A DNA stretch of 64,000 nucleotides from Adenanthera pavonina. Lineage: Eukaryota > Streptophyta > Magnoliopsida > Fabales > Fabaceae. Under the pieces are notes generated by a model, which was not told the DNA's origin, searched no databases, and saw nothing but the letters and a program-made list of their open reading frames with translations. Shown here piece after piece: positions 11,695 through 24,000 of the stretch. Every line of letters begins with the position of its first letter. Position 1 is the first letter of the stretch. The translations under genes and the position numbers were made by a program. The DNA lies in NCBI GenBank assembly GCA_026686845.1, contig JAIVEN010000015.1, positions 23,913,501 to 23,977,500 on the forward strand, read 5' to 3'.

Positions 11695-13282
11695 TGTTAT
11701 ATAATAATGTATTAGCATGTGTAAGTATACTACTGAGAAGCCCAATCTCATCTTCTCAAGTATTAACCATGCTAGGTGTAAAGCAAAACAAAGAAGGAAA
11801 GCTAGAGGAAGGAGAAAACGATGAGAAAGCAAGCTAAATTTATGTTATAATAAAGTTTTAATGATGAAGCACGATTTCTGTATTATGTTATGATCATGTA
11901 TAAATGATGTAAAGTGAATTCCTCTGAGGTATAGAAAAGCATGTTAGATGATGTTGAATGATGAAATGAAATTGAGAAATGAAAAGTTATGTATATTCCC
12001 TTTATTTGAAAGGTTATGACATGTTAATGCTTAGAAAAGTTTAAGTATGTCATGTTAAAGGGAATGAGCCAAAAATATGATTTCTCTAGTTAGAAGATAT
12101 AATGTGATTTATGATAAGATAGATGATATACCATTTGGCTCAAAATGGCATGAGTAAAGGCTTAACAAAGTTAAGGAATATAAACTAGACAGTTATTAGA
12201 ATACTGTAATTTTACAATAAAAATTATTTACTTTGAAAGGAAATATGAAATTGTGTAATGTTCTAAAAATTCAATGGTTTATATGTATGGATAGAGCTAT
12301 ATCTTAAGATTGATATGCCATTGCTTGAATGTATTTGGAGCTATACAATGAAAGATATGCATGTTTTCTTAAAACTATTCCAGTAAAAGATTATTCTGAC
12401 CTTTGATGGTTTAAAATAATGTTCTATTCTGCATGAGTACAATAAATATACAAAATAAATATGGTAAGAAAGTAGACATACAAACATTCCAATGATGTAA
12501 ATAATGAATGAAACAACTTTGTGTATGATGAGATATGAATTTTTGAATTTATAGGACAAAATCTGGACAGAAACTAGAAGCTAAAAATAAATAGTGAAAT
12601 ATAATGAATAAACTGTATAAATTGGAGCTTTCAAATTCAAGTTTCATATTTTTCCAATGAAGTTCAGGATGTGCACGATTTGTAATGACCTAAGCCATAG
12701 TGAAAGCATTTTTGTGCATTTAGTTATGAATTTTCAAAATTTATTACACAATAAAATGAATAGTACAAGAAAACAAAATTTTATAGTTTCAAGTTTCCAA
12801 TAGGTTCAAGATATATAGAGTCTCTTCACTACTTCCAATTGAAGCAGTATTCATGGGAAAGGTGTTCAAAGATGAGATGTAACAAAATTCTTGCCACATT
12901 TGCTCCATTTAGGCTTTAGTAATCTACTTCATCATCTCCTTAAACTTTAATTGGTCCACCTAAGCCTACACTAATCCACATCATCATACACTTGCCACAT
13001 CACCTGTCCTTTTCTTCAAAACCATAAGAATACCCTTATTTTCATGCAGACCTAAGAATGACTGAAAGAGGATGACAACAAGCACTCCCATACACACATT
13101 CACCTTGGTTCTTCTTCCTCCCACCCATTCTCTTCAATTTTCCTTCAATTGCCACCACTTTCCTTCATTCTCTCTTGGTCCTAGCTACCCAAGTAGGAAA
13201 GGGTAAAATCTATTTGCTCAATTCCTCCTCTCTTTTCTTCTCTTGCTCTCCTTGCTATGCCACTTGTGTTTTTGTATAAGTG
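11695..13282. other. AT-rich spacer, possible old LTR relic
   Basis: No open frame of note is present. The block 12850-13280 has short phrases (CACATCACCTGTCC, then pyrimidine-rich TTCTTCTTCC runs) that resemble the transcription-start region of Ty3/gypsy LTRs, but no ends or duplication could be found. This DNA was once continuous with the gag relic at 43559, before the X2 insertion. Confidence 0.35.
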
Positions 13283-14999
13283 GACTTTGTTGGGATTTTC
13301 GCACACAAACGCAATAGAAATTGAAAATTTTTAATCCAAAATCCCTCCTGAGGATAAGTTGGTTTTGTTTAAACCAAATAGAAAGGTAAGAAACATACCT
13401 ATGGCAAATTCAAAACTCAGCCTTTATGCTTTCTCCATTAAGTGATTGACCAGATCAAAGTGAACAACTTTCACTAGAACCCACCCTCTATGGTATCTAC
13501 AAGAACGAAAACTCAATGAATGGTGTGCTAGCACCTCGGACCTTTAATGTCTTTACATTCTTATCCTCCATAAACCACACGACTTTTATTTGGAGAAAAT
13601 ATTTCCTTTTTAATTTTAATATAAAAGGCATTCTGTTTCTTTCTCACTTTCCCCAAGTAGTGTGTAGAATAGAAGACATGAGAAGTAGCAAGCAGGATAA
13701 ATTATGAAGTATGATGTATGAAGTACGAAGTGCCATAGACTATTAGTCCTCTCTATTTATACAGGAAAGTGACTTATTTTTCAAGTCAGTCACATTTAAT
13801 TTAAATACATTATTTAAATTAAATGATGTGTTATCTCCAAGTTAATTTAAATTAATTCAAATATTAATATAAATACTTTATTTAAATTAATCCTTACTTG
13901 TTAATTTATCAAGTAAGTTTGAATTAATATTAATTTAATCATCAATTTAAATATTTTATTTAAATTAATTTATCCACTAACTTATCCATTAATTTAAATA
14001 TATTAAATTTAAATTAGATCATATCTAATTTAAATATATATAATTTCAATTACTCCACATATCTATTTAATTTAACATTTAAATGAAATCAGACATTATC
14101 TTCATTTAATTTAAATACATTATTTAAATTAAATGAGATATATATATCCTCCATTAATTTAAATATATATTTAAAATTAAATCATATTTCATTAAAATAT
14201 ATTATTTAAATTAATTCTGATATTTGTTTAATTTATATCTACCATTTAAATTAAATCAAACATTATATTCATTTAATTTAAATAATACTCATTTAATCTA
14301 AATGAAATATATATATATCAAAATTAATAATATATATCTTATATATATGTATTAATTTTACTTACCACCTTCTAGAAATGAGATAAACTATTATTTTATT
14401 ATTCAATACAATAAGATCATCCTAATCAAATTAAGAAACCTTTCAAAATATTCATATCACTAATAGAATATTATTCTCTTATTCCAAATACGAGAATTTC
14501 TAGAATATTCTATTCTAAAATAGGAAAACCTCTAAAATAAAGAGATATATTGAACGAAGACATTTTTCTAGATTTAATGAATCTGAATATTTTAGTTTGT
14601 ATCATGCTGCTTTTTTAGTGTCATCCTATAGGTTCATATAATGTTGGCAATGAGCCCGAAATTTCTTTCGACTAACAAGTTATAAGAGATCTCTAACAAA
14701 ACATTACGAATACCCAAATTATATGTGTTAATTCAAATAGTTTTAATTATTTTAAACAACAATAAGCTTGGAAATTAAATATCAAGCGAGTACAAGTGAT
14801 ATGAAGACCAAAGTTAGAGAATCCTACAGTTTGAAGAGTTTTTATGTGCATTCGTTTGGACTTCCTTTGTAAAAGAAGGTAGTTAAGCTTTAAATATTCT
14901 TATTCTACTTATCCTGATATTAAATGGGGCATTTATCTTAGTGATTAATGTTTAGCTCATGTTTTCAAAATGGTTTTCTTGAAAAAGTTTATCTTATGC

Positions 15000-15640
15000 A
15001 TATAACCCTTTGAGGTGATAGGGATAAACTCTTAAACTTATGCTATTTTCAAGTGTTTCCTTTTGGTTTTCATGAAAATGTTTGAGGTTATCCCCATAAC
15101 TAAAGGTCTACACCATGTTTTCATTTCTGTTTAGCTCATTTTCCAAATAAGGTGCTTACCTTGTTCTCATAAGAGGCTTAACAGTAAGGATCACTTGTTC
15201 AATACTGCCCGTTATTCGTATAACCTAGGGAGGTTATCTGCATAATATATGTTATAGAACACTTATACCTTCTTTTGTTGAACTCGTTATTTGCATAATC
15301 TTGAGAGGTTATCTGAATGACCTATGTTTTTCAAAAACTTAGTTTGTACTAATTGAATGTTATCCAAACAAGGAATAATATCCTAAGAGGTTATCCTGAT
15401 AATCCTCAAAGGTATTCGAGTTTGTGAGACATTTTTCAAACAACTAAGAAGATTTTCATGAAATTGTTCTTGAGCTGAAATTTAGTCATTCTGTAATGAA
15501 CGTTATTCATATAACCTAAGTAGATTATCTGCATAACGTATATCCAACGTTGAAACTAAGAACCAACAGTCACTCATTATTCACATAATCTGAGGAAGTT
15601 ATCCGTATAACCTCTGTCAGATACATTTAATATGGTTGGT
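15000..15640 (+). repeat. Array of GTTAT...ATAAC motifs in the U3 part of LTR D
   Basis: Short near-palindromes built on GTTATCTGCATAA and GTTATTCGTATAACCT recur at about 15085, 15210, 15232, 15288, 15312, 15505, 15527, 15575 and 15600. They occupy the place where LTRs of B, C and E carry AAATTCGAATTT and TTCGTCTGTC motifs. Confidence 0.7.
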
Positions 15641-15714
15641 GAATGGTTACCTTTTCAATGTAATAGCTAGTTCTTACTTTCAATGGATAGTTTGACTCTC
15701 AAACTATAAATAGG

Positions 15715-15723
15715 ACCTCATTT
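15715..15723 (+). promoter_or_regulatory. TATA box of LTR D
   Basis: TATAAATAG lies in the position equivalent to the TATA box of solo LTR E (39978-39985), upstream of the conserved start-region block now at 37417 onward. Element C separates it from its start region. Confidence 0.55.
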
Positions 15724-15797
15724 AAACCAGTTCAGAGAAGAAGATAAGTACATTAATGCCAAAACTTTGCAGAATTTATTTCTGATTCATTAAAAAG

Positions 15798-17466
15798 TGT
15801 TGGATAAGCTGGCTTCCCAAGAGGGGGGTGAATTGGGAAGATTAAAGATTTTTCTGCAAAACGTCAAGAAAGTGAAGAAAGCAAAGTATGATGGTAAAAC
15901 AGAGTATAAATGAATAAACAGTAAAAGTAGCAACAGGGAAGAGAAAGCTCAGATATTTATCCTGGTTCGGTCTCTCAACTTGACCTACGTCCAGTCCCCA
16001 AGTTACCACTTGAGATTTTCCACTATTCTGCAAAAATTCAGTGGGCTTCTTGCAAATGCCTCAGTGCAAAGTTGATGCTCTGTTTCTAGAGCTCACACTT
16101 TCACTCTTTGCACTCTCACTTTGTGCTTCCCCAATCCCTTGTGATATCCCCTCACAAGAAAATCTTTCTTCCAGATAAAGATAAGATTGTGTACAGCTAA
16201 TAAACTCTCTCAATCAGAGTGAATATGAAAGTTGGAGTACAAATATTGAAGTTTGAGAGTAAGATACTTTGAGTAGATGATTTGGCAGAGTTTTAGTATA
16301 TACAAAGTTAAAAATTGTTTTCACAACTTCAAATGATGTTATAGTTATAGATTTAGGTCTCAACTATACGTTAGAGATAAAATCTATCCGTTGGAGAAGT
16401 TATCCAACGGTTACTCTGAAAAACTATCCGTTAACCAACTGCATTTAATGCTTCTGACATTTTGAAATTCGAATTTCTGTTGGTCAACAGACGAATTTCA
16501 CAGAAACCGAAGGCTAAAGACTTCATCGTTGAATATCCGAAGTTCGTCTGTTGTAAATCAAAATTTGAATTTTCATCTTTAGAAAATGATTGTATATTGG
16601 AACATACGAATTTCCATGTTTAAAGTTGTTCTGTCAAGTATGAACAGTAAATTCAATTTGCTACAGTGCCTTCAAAATTCGAATTTTGGAACCCCAAAAT
16701 TTGTCTGTCAGAAGCTGGTTCAATGAGGCACTATAGTTCATGAATTCGAAATTCAAATTTTCAAAGGGCAAAGTTCGTCTGTCAGAGAGATTTCTTTTCA
16801 GACTTACTTTAAAATTCAAATTTATGAATATTGTCATTCGTATGTCAACATATCAACACAACAGACTCACAAGCTTTGTTTCTGAAATTCGAATTTTCAT
16901 GTTCAAAGTTCGTCTGTCAGTGGGAAAATTTAAAGCTCTTTCTAAACTTGTTTTCAGATGAACTTTGACATATTTTCAGACGAATTTTTCAATTTTCATA
17001 AGTTGCATTTTTGTATGAAATTCTAATTTTCAACACCAAAGTTTGTCTGTCAGAGAAGGGCTCTTTTCAGAATCTTTTCAGACATAGGTCAAAGTTCAAA
17101 TTTTTGGAATACAAAAATTCATCTGTCAGAGAAGCCTCTCTTCGGACTTGTTCATTTTCAATACGAAATTCGAATTTCCAAAGCCAAAGTTTGAATTTTC
17201 AAAACAGCAGATCAGTGTAAACCTTTCAAACTTCGTCTGTTGGAGGGTGTTTTTCAAATATTCCATGAATTAACATAGAATCAAGGTTTTAAAACATCTT
17301 TTCACCAAATGAAAGTCTTTTACTCAAGTTAAAACATAACTAAACATTCTACATCTATTCTTGCACTGATTTCTCCAAATTTCTTCACTTGAAACCTTTT
17401 GTACACCTTAGATATCTTTACTCCAAGCTCTTGAAGGTTGGTTTGGAATCATCAAAACACTTGATT
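15798..17466 (-). repeat. 3' LTR of element C (inner end deleted)
   Basis: It starts on the plus strand with TGTTGGATAAGCTGGC and matches the 5' LTR (23818-24000 plus 35946-37411) along its length. The match stops at CACTTGATT (17466), a few bases before the CAACA end seen at 37407-37411. The next base is already extra-ORF coding sequence, so the LTR end and the polypurine tract were deleted together. Confidence 0.9.
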
Positions 17467-18140
17467 AAAAGTTTCTTCATTAGCAGTCTCTGCCTCATCC
17501 ATATATCCAGAAGAAGTGATGTCAATCTTAAGGCCGTCTTGCCCTAGAATTTCCAAGACTTCATTAAAAGTTTCATCTGTGAGCCAGATGATGGTCCTTG
17601 ATCTCAGATTGACCTCCCACTTTTTCTTCTTGCTGTTATACTTCAGAGAGGCGTACCATGTCTTAACCACTTTATCATCATACCTCTCCAGTATCTCTAA
17701 CAGATTCTTATATCTCAGCATCCATATTCCAGCATCAAAATTGTTAGAGACTAAGAAATCTTCCATGTTTACACAATGAGGCTTGATTACCTTTTTACTC
17801 ACAAATTTGGTAGAGTATTCCTCCTGAATTTGAGGAGTGCTCCATAATGGCATTATTGTGAGTTGGTATTCTCCAGATTCAGTACTGGAGGAGGAAGTGG
17901 AAGCAACAGCAGCAACAGTAGGAATAGGAACCGAAGGCTCTGCTTTCTTCGGTGAAGAAGGTCCAGCCTTCTTTGATTCAGCCTTTGGAGTTGTTTTCTG
18001 TCATTTGGAGGGAGTTGTCTTGCTTGATTCGGTTTTTCTTGTCGGTTTTTCACCCTCCTTTGAGGCATATTGGGATTTAACTGTTCTCTTTGGTCGTGCC
18101 TCTCCTTTTCCAACTTCTGGATTCTTTACTCTTGCCATTT
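17467..18140 (-). pseudogene. Extra ORF (env-position protein) of element C, N-terminal half only
   Basis: The minus strand from about 18140 encodes a basic Lys/Arg-rich N-terminus in broken frames (17853-18113). A well-kept segment follows at 17452-17853, with YSTKFVSKKVIKPHCVNMED and KNLLEILERYDDKVVKTWYA, closely similar to 27600-27960 of element B. The C-terminal part is gone: the reading runs through NEETFN into LTR sequence. The function is unknown. The family is known in plants only as a conserved region of retrotransposon extra ORFs, and the notes on element B's copy apply here. Confidence 0.75.
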
Positions 18141-19122
18141 TCATGGATGAATGTTTCAAAATGAAGCTGAGAATGGGTTAATAGGAAGCGAAAAGGAGTT
18201 TAAACGGTGGGAAATAAAGATTTACGGTCAGAATTGAAGAGTATTGAAGAGAGAATTTGAATAGACTCAGAGATGAGATGAGTAGGGTTGCGTCTGTTCA
18301 GAAGAAAAGCCTTGGTTTTAACGTGTGTAACCGTTTGACAGACAAATTTTGAGGGGTCAAAATTTGAACTTCGAGCAGTTACAAGCTAAACCATCCAACA
18401 AAGCTTACTGAAAGACAAATTTTCTTCTGAAAGTTCATCTGACAGAGGCTTGGTCCAAGCAGCACAAGATGAACAGACGAACTTTGTTTCAACAAAGTTC
18501 GAATTTCAAAGAACAGGCATCAAGCAATGATTAAAACAATAAACAACAGATGAATTATACACATGAAAATTCGTCTTTCAGAGATTCAATATTGTGAGCA
18601 TGTTTCAACAGACGAATTTTGAATCAAAAATTCGAATTTCTATACTTTGTAAAGGTTCTCCAACTTGCGTATGTTAAGAAATAGTTATCATGATGGACAA
18701 AGATAACATTGAAATTTTTATTTTTGAAACTTCAAACTTTCAAGAACCAACAGACGAATTTCGAGGGACCACCAAGAACTATTACAATGTATACCAAGCT
18801 GAAGTTCGTCTGTTGGGCATCTAAATTCGAATGTTGATCATGCTCACTAGTTCAAAAACACAATTTATTAAGGAAATTCATCTAACACACAACTAAAATG
18901 CAAATTTCAACTTTAAAAACTTACAGAATGGATCCAGAACTCAGATTTCTTGCTGTTTCTTTCACCTTTTGACTGTTCCATTATGATTTGCTCCATTTTT
19001 CAGATCTATTATCATTTAAACTCATGAGGAGCACCTGCAACTTACATTAAACTTACTCTGATGCTAAAGTTAGAATTAAATCAATGTCAAAAATTCTAAA
19101 ATAGATTGATATAGAATTTTAC
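18141..19122 (-). other. Spacer between RNase H and extra ORF of C, rich in LTR-type motifs
   Basis: No open frame is present. The stretch 18330-18850 contains CAGACGAATTTTG, GTTCGTCTG and AAATTCGAATTT motifs of the kind that fill the U3 part of the LTRs, although it is not an LTR copy. Element B has the collinear spacer at 28240-29228. Confidence 0.8.
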
Positions 19123-22100
19123 TTACAGTTCATTGGGATTTACCATACCCAATTCTCTCCTGATTTTACAATGTCTATCTTCTGAAAGAGGCTTTTTTAA
19201 GATGTCAGCAACTTGATCTTCTGTAGGGATGTATTCTAATCTGATCTCTCCTTTTAGAACATGATCTCTTATGAAGTAGTGCCTAACTTCAATATGCTTC
19301 GTCCTTGAATGCATGACTGGATTCTTTGTGATGTTAATGGCACTTTGGTTGTCACACATTATAGGTATTTGTTTTATTTCAATCTCAAGATCTTCAAGCT
19401 GCTGCTTCATCCAGATAACTTGGACACAACAGCTTCCAGCTGCAACGTATTCAGCTTCTGCTATGGATAAGGCTACACTGTTTTGCTTCCTGCTAAACCA
19501 TGAAACCAAGGATCCTCCAAGAAACTGACATGTTCCACTTGTGCTTTTTCTATCAGTTTTGGATCTTGCAAAGTCAGCATCAGTGTATCCTTTCAAATCT
19601 TCTCCATTGCCTTTAGGATACCAAAGACCCATCTGTGATGTTCCAATAAGATATCTGAAGATACGCTTCACAGCAGTTGCACGAGTTTCCTTGGGACATG
19701 ACTGGGACCTTGCACACATACAGACACTAAACATGATGTCAGGTCTGCTGGCAGTTAGATACAGTAGAGATCCAATCATTCTTCTATACTGGGTTATATC
19801 AAACATTTTCCCTTTTTCATCCATATCCAGTTTGGTTGTTGTAGCTATAGGTGTTCCCATTGGCTTGACATTCTCCATCCCAAACTTTTTCAGTAATTCT
19901 TTCAGATACTTAGATTGATTAAGGAAGATATCATCATCACACTGCTTAATTTGCAATCCAAGGAAGAAGTTGAGTTCACCCATCATGGACATTTCGAATT
20001 CTCCCTACATTAGCTTAGAAAAATTCTTGCAAAGAGATTCATTAGTAGCACCAAATATAATATCATCAACATAGATTTGAACAATAAGTAAATCTTTATT
20101 TTCTTTCTTAGTGAATAAAGTTGTATCTACTTTTCCTCTATTGAATCCCTTTTAGTTAGAAAATTACTTAATCTTTCATACCATGCTCTAGGGGCTTGCT
20201 TTAAACCGTAAAGGGCTTTCTTCAGTTTATAAACATGGTTTGATTTTGTAGAGTCCTCAAAGCCTGGAGGTTGGTCTACATAAACTTCTTCCATGATATA
20301 TCCATTAAGAAAAGCACTCTTCACATCCATTTGATATAACATAATATTTTTCATGCATGCATATGCTAACAGAATTCTAATTGCCTCTAATCTAGCCACT
20401 GGAGCAAAGGTTTCTTCAAAATCAATTCCTTCTTCTTGATTATACCCTTTGGCAACCAGTCTAGCTTTATTTCTGATTATTAATCCAGATTCATCAAGCT
20501 TATTTCTAAAAACCCATTTAGTGCCAATGACAGGATGATTTTTGGGTCTGGGCACTAAATCCCAAACTTGATTTCTTTCAAACTGATTTAACTCATCTTG
20601 CATAGCCAAAATCCAGTATTCATCAGTTAAGGCTTCTTCAGTACATTTAGGTTCAATTTGAGAAATAAAAGTACAGTTTATCATTTGATCCCTTAACTGT
20701 TTTCTGGTTTTAACTTTCTCTCGAACATCCCCTATCACTTGATCAACAGGATGATTCCTTTGATATCTCTAAGCTCTAGGGAGTTCTTGAGACATGTCTT
20801 CATTATATTCATTCTCAAGGTCTTTCTCCTAAATATCTTCCTCTATGTTAATAGATTCAGAAATTTTTGGAGGTTCAATTTTGCCTTCATTAGAAAGATC
20901 TAAATTTTTAAAGTTTGAAATAAGATCATCCTTATCAGTGACATGTTTGGAAACAGTTTCATTTTCCATGAATACTACATGCACAAATTCTTCTACTAAT
21001 TTAGACCTTTTATTAAAGACTCTATATGCCTTACTTCTACTAGAATAGCCCAGAAATATACCTTCATCAGATTTGGCATCAAACTTACCTAGATTCTCCT
21101 TTCCATTGTTGTGGATGAAGCACTTGCAGCCGAACACATGTAGATGTGAGAGATTTGGCTTGCTTCCTTTGTACAGCTCATAAGGAGTCTTCCCAAGGAT
21201 TGGTCTGATGTAGGCTCTATTTATGATGTAGCTTGCTGTGTTTACTACATCAGCCTAGAATACTTGAGAGAGTTCCTTTTCATTCAGCATTGCTCTAGTC
21301 ATCTCTCCAATTGTTCTGTTCTTCCTTTCCACTACTCCATTTTGTTGAGGAGTTCTTGGAGCTGAGAAGTTGTGATCAATTCCATGCTCATCACAGTACT
21401 CCAGGAAGTATGAATTCTTAAACTCTCATCCATGATCTGACCTGATAGACACAATAGAAATACCTTTCTCATTTTGCACTTTCTTAGCTAAGTTTACAAA
21501 TGCATCAAATGTATCACTCTTAGAGGAAAGAAATAGTGTCCAGGTAAATCTAGAGTAATCATCCATAATTACAAGCACATCCAGATTTCCACCAATGCTT
21601 TTTACCCTAGATGGACCAATCAGATCCATATGCAGGAGTTCTAGAGGTCTGGTTGTGGTGACTACATTTTTAGATTTAAAAGAAGATTTAGTTTGTTTTC
21701 CTCTTAGGCAAGCATCACATTCTTTGTCTTTTTCAAAAGTGATTTTTGGTAGGCCAGTGACTAACTCATTTTTAACCAGTTTTGATAGTTGATTCATATT
21801 AACATAAGCTAACCTTCTATGCCACAACCAACTATCATTATCCTAGCTAATCAAGCAGACAGAATCTAAGGGAGGAAGTTCATCAAGATCAATAGTATAG
21901 CAGTTACCATCCCTTTGAGCTTTGAGGATTACTTTGTGATCACTTTTTATGATGACCAGGCAGAACTTCGAGTCAAACAGTACCTAGTTTCCTTTGTCAC
22001 ATGTCTGACTCACACTTAGCAGATTATGGTTGAGGCCAATTACAAACAGCACCTCTTCAATAGATGTTTCAGGATTCTTCCCCACAATGCTAATGCCAAC

Positions 22101-22265
22101 TATTTTGCCATATTGATCACCTCCAAATGTCACCTTTCCTCCTTTCTTGTCTCTAAGGATGATGAACTTCTGCTTATCACCAGTCATATAACTTGAGCAG
22201 GCACTATCCATATACCATTTGTTGCTCCTTTTAGCTCTAAAATAAACCTGCAAAACAAGATTCAT
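19123..22265 (-). pseudogene. Copia pol of element C (protease, integrase, RT, RNase H)
   Basis: In minus order: protease WYMDSACSSYMTGD (about 22190), gag-pre-integrase LWHRRLAY (21800), integrase with HMDLIGPSRV and a broken SIRSDHG region (21426-21640), the FGCKCFIHN and FLGYSSRSKAYRVF end of integrase (20829-21137), RT with WVFRNKLDESG, DVKSAFLNGY (20127-20738) and the catalytic YVDDII near 20070, and RNase H with SIAEAEYVAAG and KTKHIEVRHY-like sequence (19123-19992). Stops replace Trp near 21990 and Gln near 21855, and there are frameshifts near 20130 and 20800. The copy is inactive. Confidence 0.9.
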
Positions 22266-23818
22266 ATTTTCTTTTTAGGTACCCAAATTTGCTTGGGTCC
22301 TTTTCTGTCAGTAGTATTTTCCCTAGATACAGATGTATCTTTGGGAACCCACTTAACCTTCCTATCAAGTCCATTTTTCTTTAAAGTACATGAACTAGAA
22401 ATATGTCCCTTCTTGTTACAGAAGTGACAGGTGGTGAAGGGACTGCTGGATTGAGATGCAGGAAGAAAGCAATGCAGATAATATTTTTGTTTTGCATGTC
22501 TTGGTTGATCATAGGATTCAATGTGCTGTGAAATATGTTCTTTCTGTCTATTGCTACTAGCATGCATAAAATGTCTCATATATACATTCTGATTCTTTTT
22601 CTTAATCTTTTCTTTGACTGCACAAGGATCATAGCCAAGTCCAGCCTTTCCCTGTGATATTCTTTGGCTTCCCATTAAAGCAAACAACATATCTTTACCT
22701 TTAGTAAGCCTAGACATGCTTTTCACTAGATATTCATTAGTTTGCTTTAGTTCAATGCATGATTTATAGCAAGCAGATTCAGCAATAGGTAGAGAAGCAA
22801 TTTCAGAGATGTTGCATTGTGATTCTAGTTTGTTAATCTTTTTCTTAGCTTGCTTTAATTCTTTAGCAACCTTAACAAACTCATCATGCAGCTCAAGAAA
22901 TACATCCAGTAATTCAGAATAGGAAGGTTCATATTCATATACCTCATCTTCTTGATCACTGTTGCATGGGATTTCAGCTTCTTCAGAGGTAAGTGCCATC
23001 AGACAGATGTTGGCAATTTCATCTTAATCATCTTCTTCTTCTTTTTCCTCAGCAGCTTTCAGAGCAAGACCTTTCTTCTTTCTATCTTGTCTTGCCTCCT
23101 TGAGAGCCTTCATTTTTCCTTTATACTCCTCGAGGCTACCAAAAAGAGCAGTGACAGAGGCCATTGATTCTCCTCTGGCTTCCTCTATTGCTGTTACTTT
23201 GGGTTGCCATTCCAGAGGGAGAGCTTTGAGGATCTTTCTGACCTTTTCTGTTTGAGTGTACTCTTTCCCCAGACTCTTTAGTTGATTCAAAATGAAGGTG
23301 AATCTCTTCTGCAGCTCTTTTACATTCTCTCCTTCAGCCATTCGAAAGCTTTCGTATTCACCTATGCATGTATTCAGTTTGTTTTCCCTGACTCCAGTTG
23401 TTCCTTCATGAGCAATTTGCAAGGTGTCCCACATTTCCTTGGCAGTGGAGCATTGTGAGACCCTATAGAATTCGTCTTGATTCAAAGCACTGACTAAGCA
23501 GTGTTTTGCCTTGAAGTTCAACAAGACTCTTCTTCTATCTTCCTCATTCCACTCAGCTTCTGGCTTCTCTCTGTACTTCCTATCATCTTCCAAAGCCATT
23601 GGGACAAAATCTCCCTTCTGAATGACTGACCAGATGTCCAGATCAATTGACTGGAGATAGATTTGCATCCTCATCTTCCAGTAATCATAGTGTTCTCCAC
23701 TGAAGCCAGGTGATCTATTTGTGTTGTTTTCTTCTGGTAGTATGCTTTCTCCAAAGCCAGCCATTTTAATTCCCGAACTGTGAAATCCTTTGATTTGGAA
23801 TCCGGGCTCTGATACCAA
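22262..23818 (-). pseudogene. Copia gag of element C, first zinc knuckle deleted
   Basis: Minus ORFs 23024-23818 and 22262-22999 are joined across a TAA stop at about 23024. The N-terminal domain is intact (GFSGEHYDYWKMRMQIYLQS, DIWSVIQKGDFVP, AHEGTTGVRENKLNT). Compared with element B, about 100 residues are missing between acidic runs EEKEEEDD and DEIANICLMA. The missing part is where B has the knuckle CYECKKQGHIKWDC. The second knuckle CHFCNKKGHISSSC remains. Its stop codon TGA overlaps the ATG that starts pol (ATGA, about 22262). Confidence 0.88.
23805..23817 (-). other. Primer-binding site of element C
   Basis: The plus strand reads GGCTCTGATACCA, so the minus strand reads TGGTATCAGAGCC, matching the 3' end of plant initiator Met tRNA. 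The site abuts a truncated LTR: the usual CT spacer and the first LTR bases are missing, joined at a shared CCA. Confidence 0.92.
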
Positions 23819-24000
23819 GAGGGGGATGAATTGGGAAGGTTGAAAATTTACTACAAAATGTCAAGAAAGTGAAGAAAGCAAAGTATGATGGTAAAACAGA
23901 GTATAAATGAATAAACAGTAAAAGTAGCAGTGGGGAAGAGAAGACTCAGATATTTATCCTGGTTCGGTCTCTCAACTTGACCTACATCCAGTCCCCAAGT

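Noticed and set aside
13288..14698. A complete 1.4 kb LTR ending at TCTCTAACA (14698)
   Set aside because: The ends looked right, but there was no duplication, and homology to X1 continues past 14698 to the D insertion and resumes at 37876. The true right end is 43553 with duplication GACTT.
17837..18181. Plus-strand 114-residue ORF
   Set aside because: It is antisense to the extra ORF of element C; its acidic composition mirrors the basic Lys/Arg tract on the other strand.
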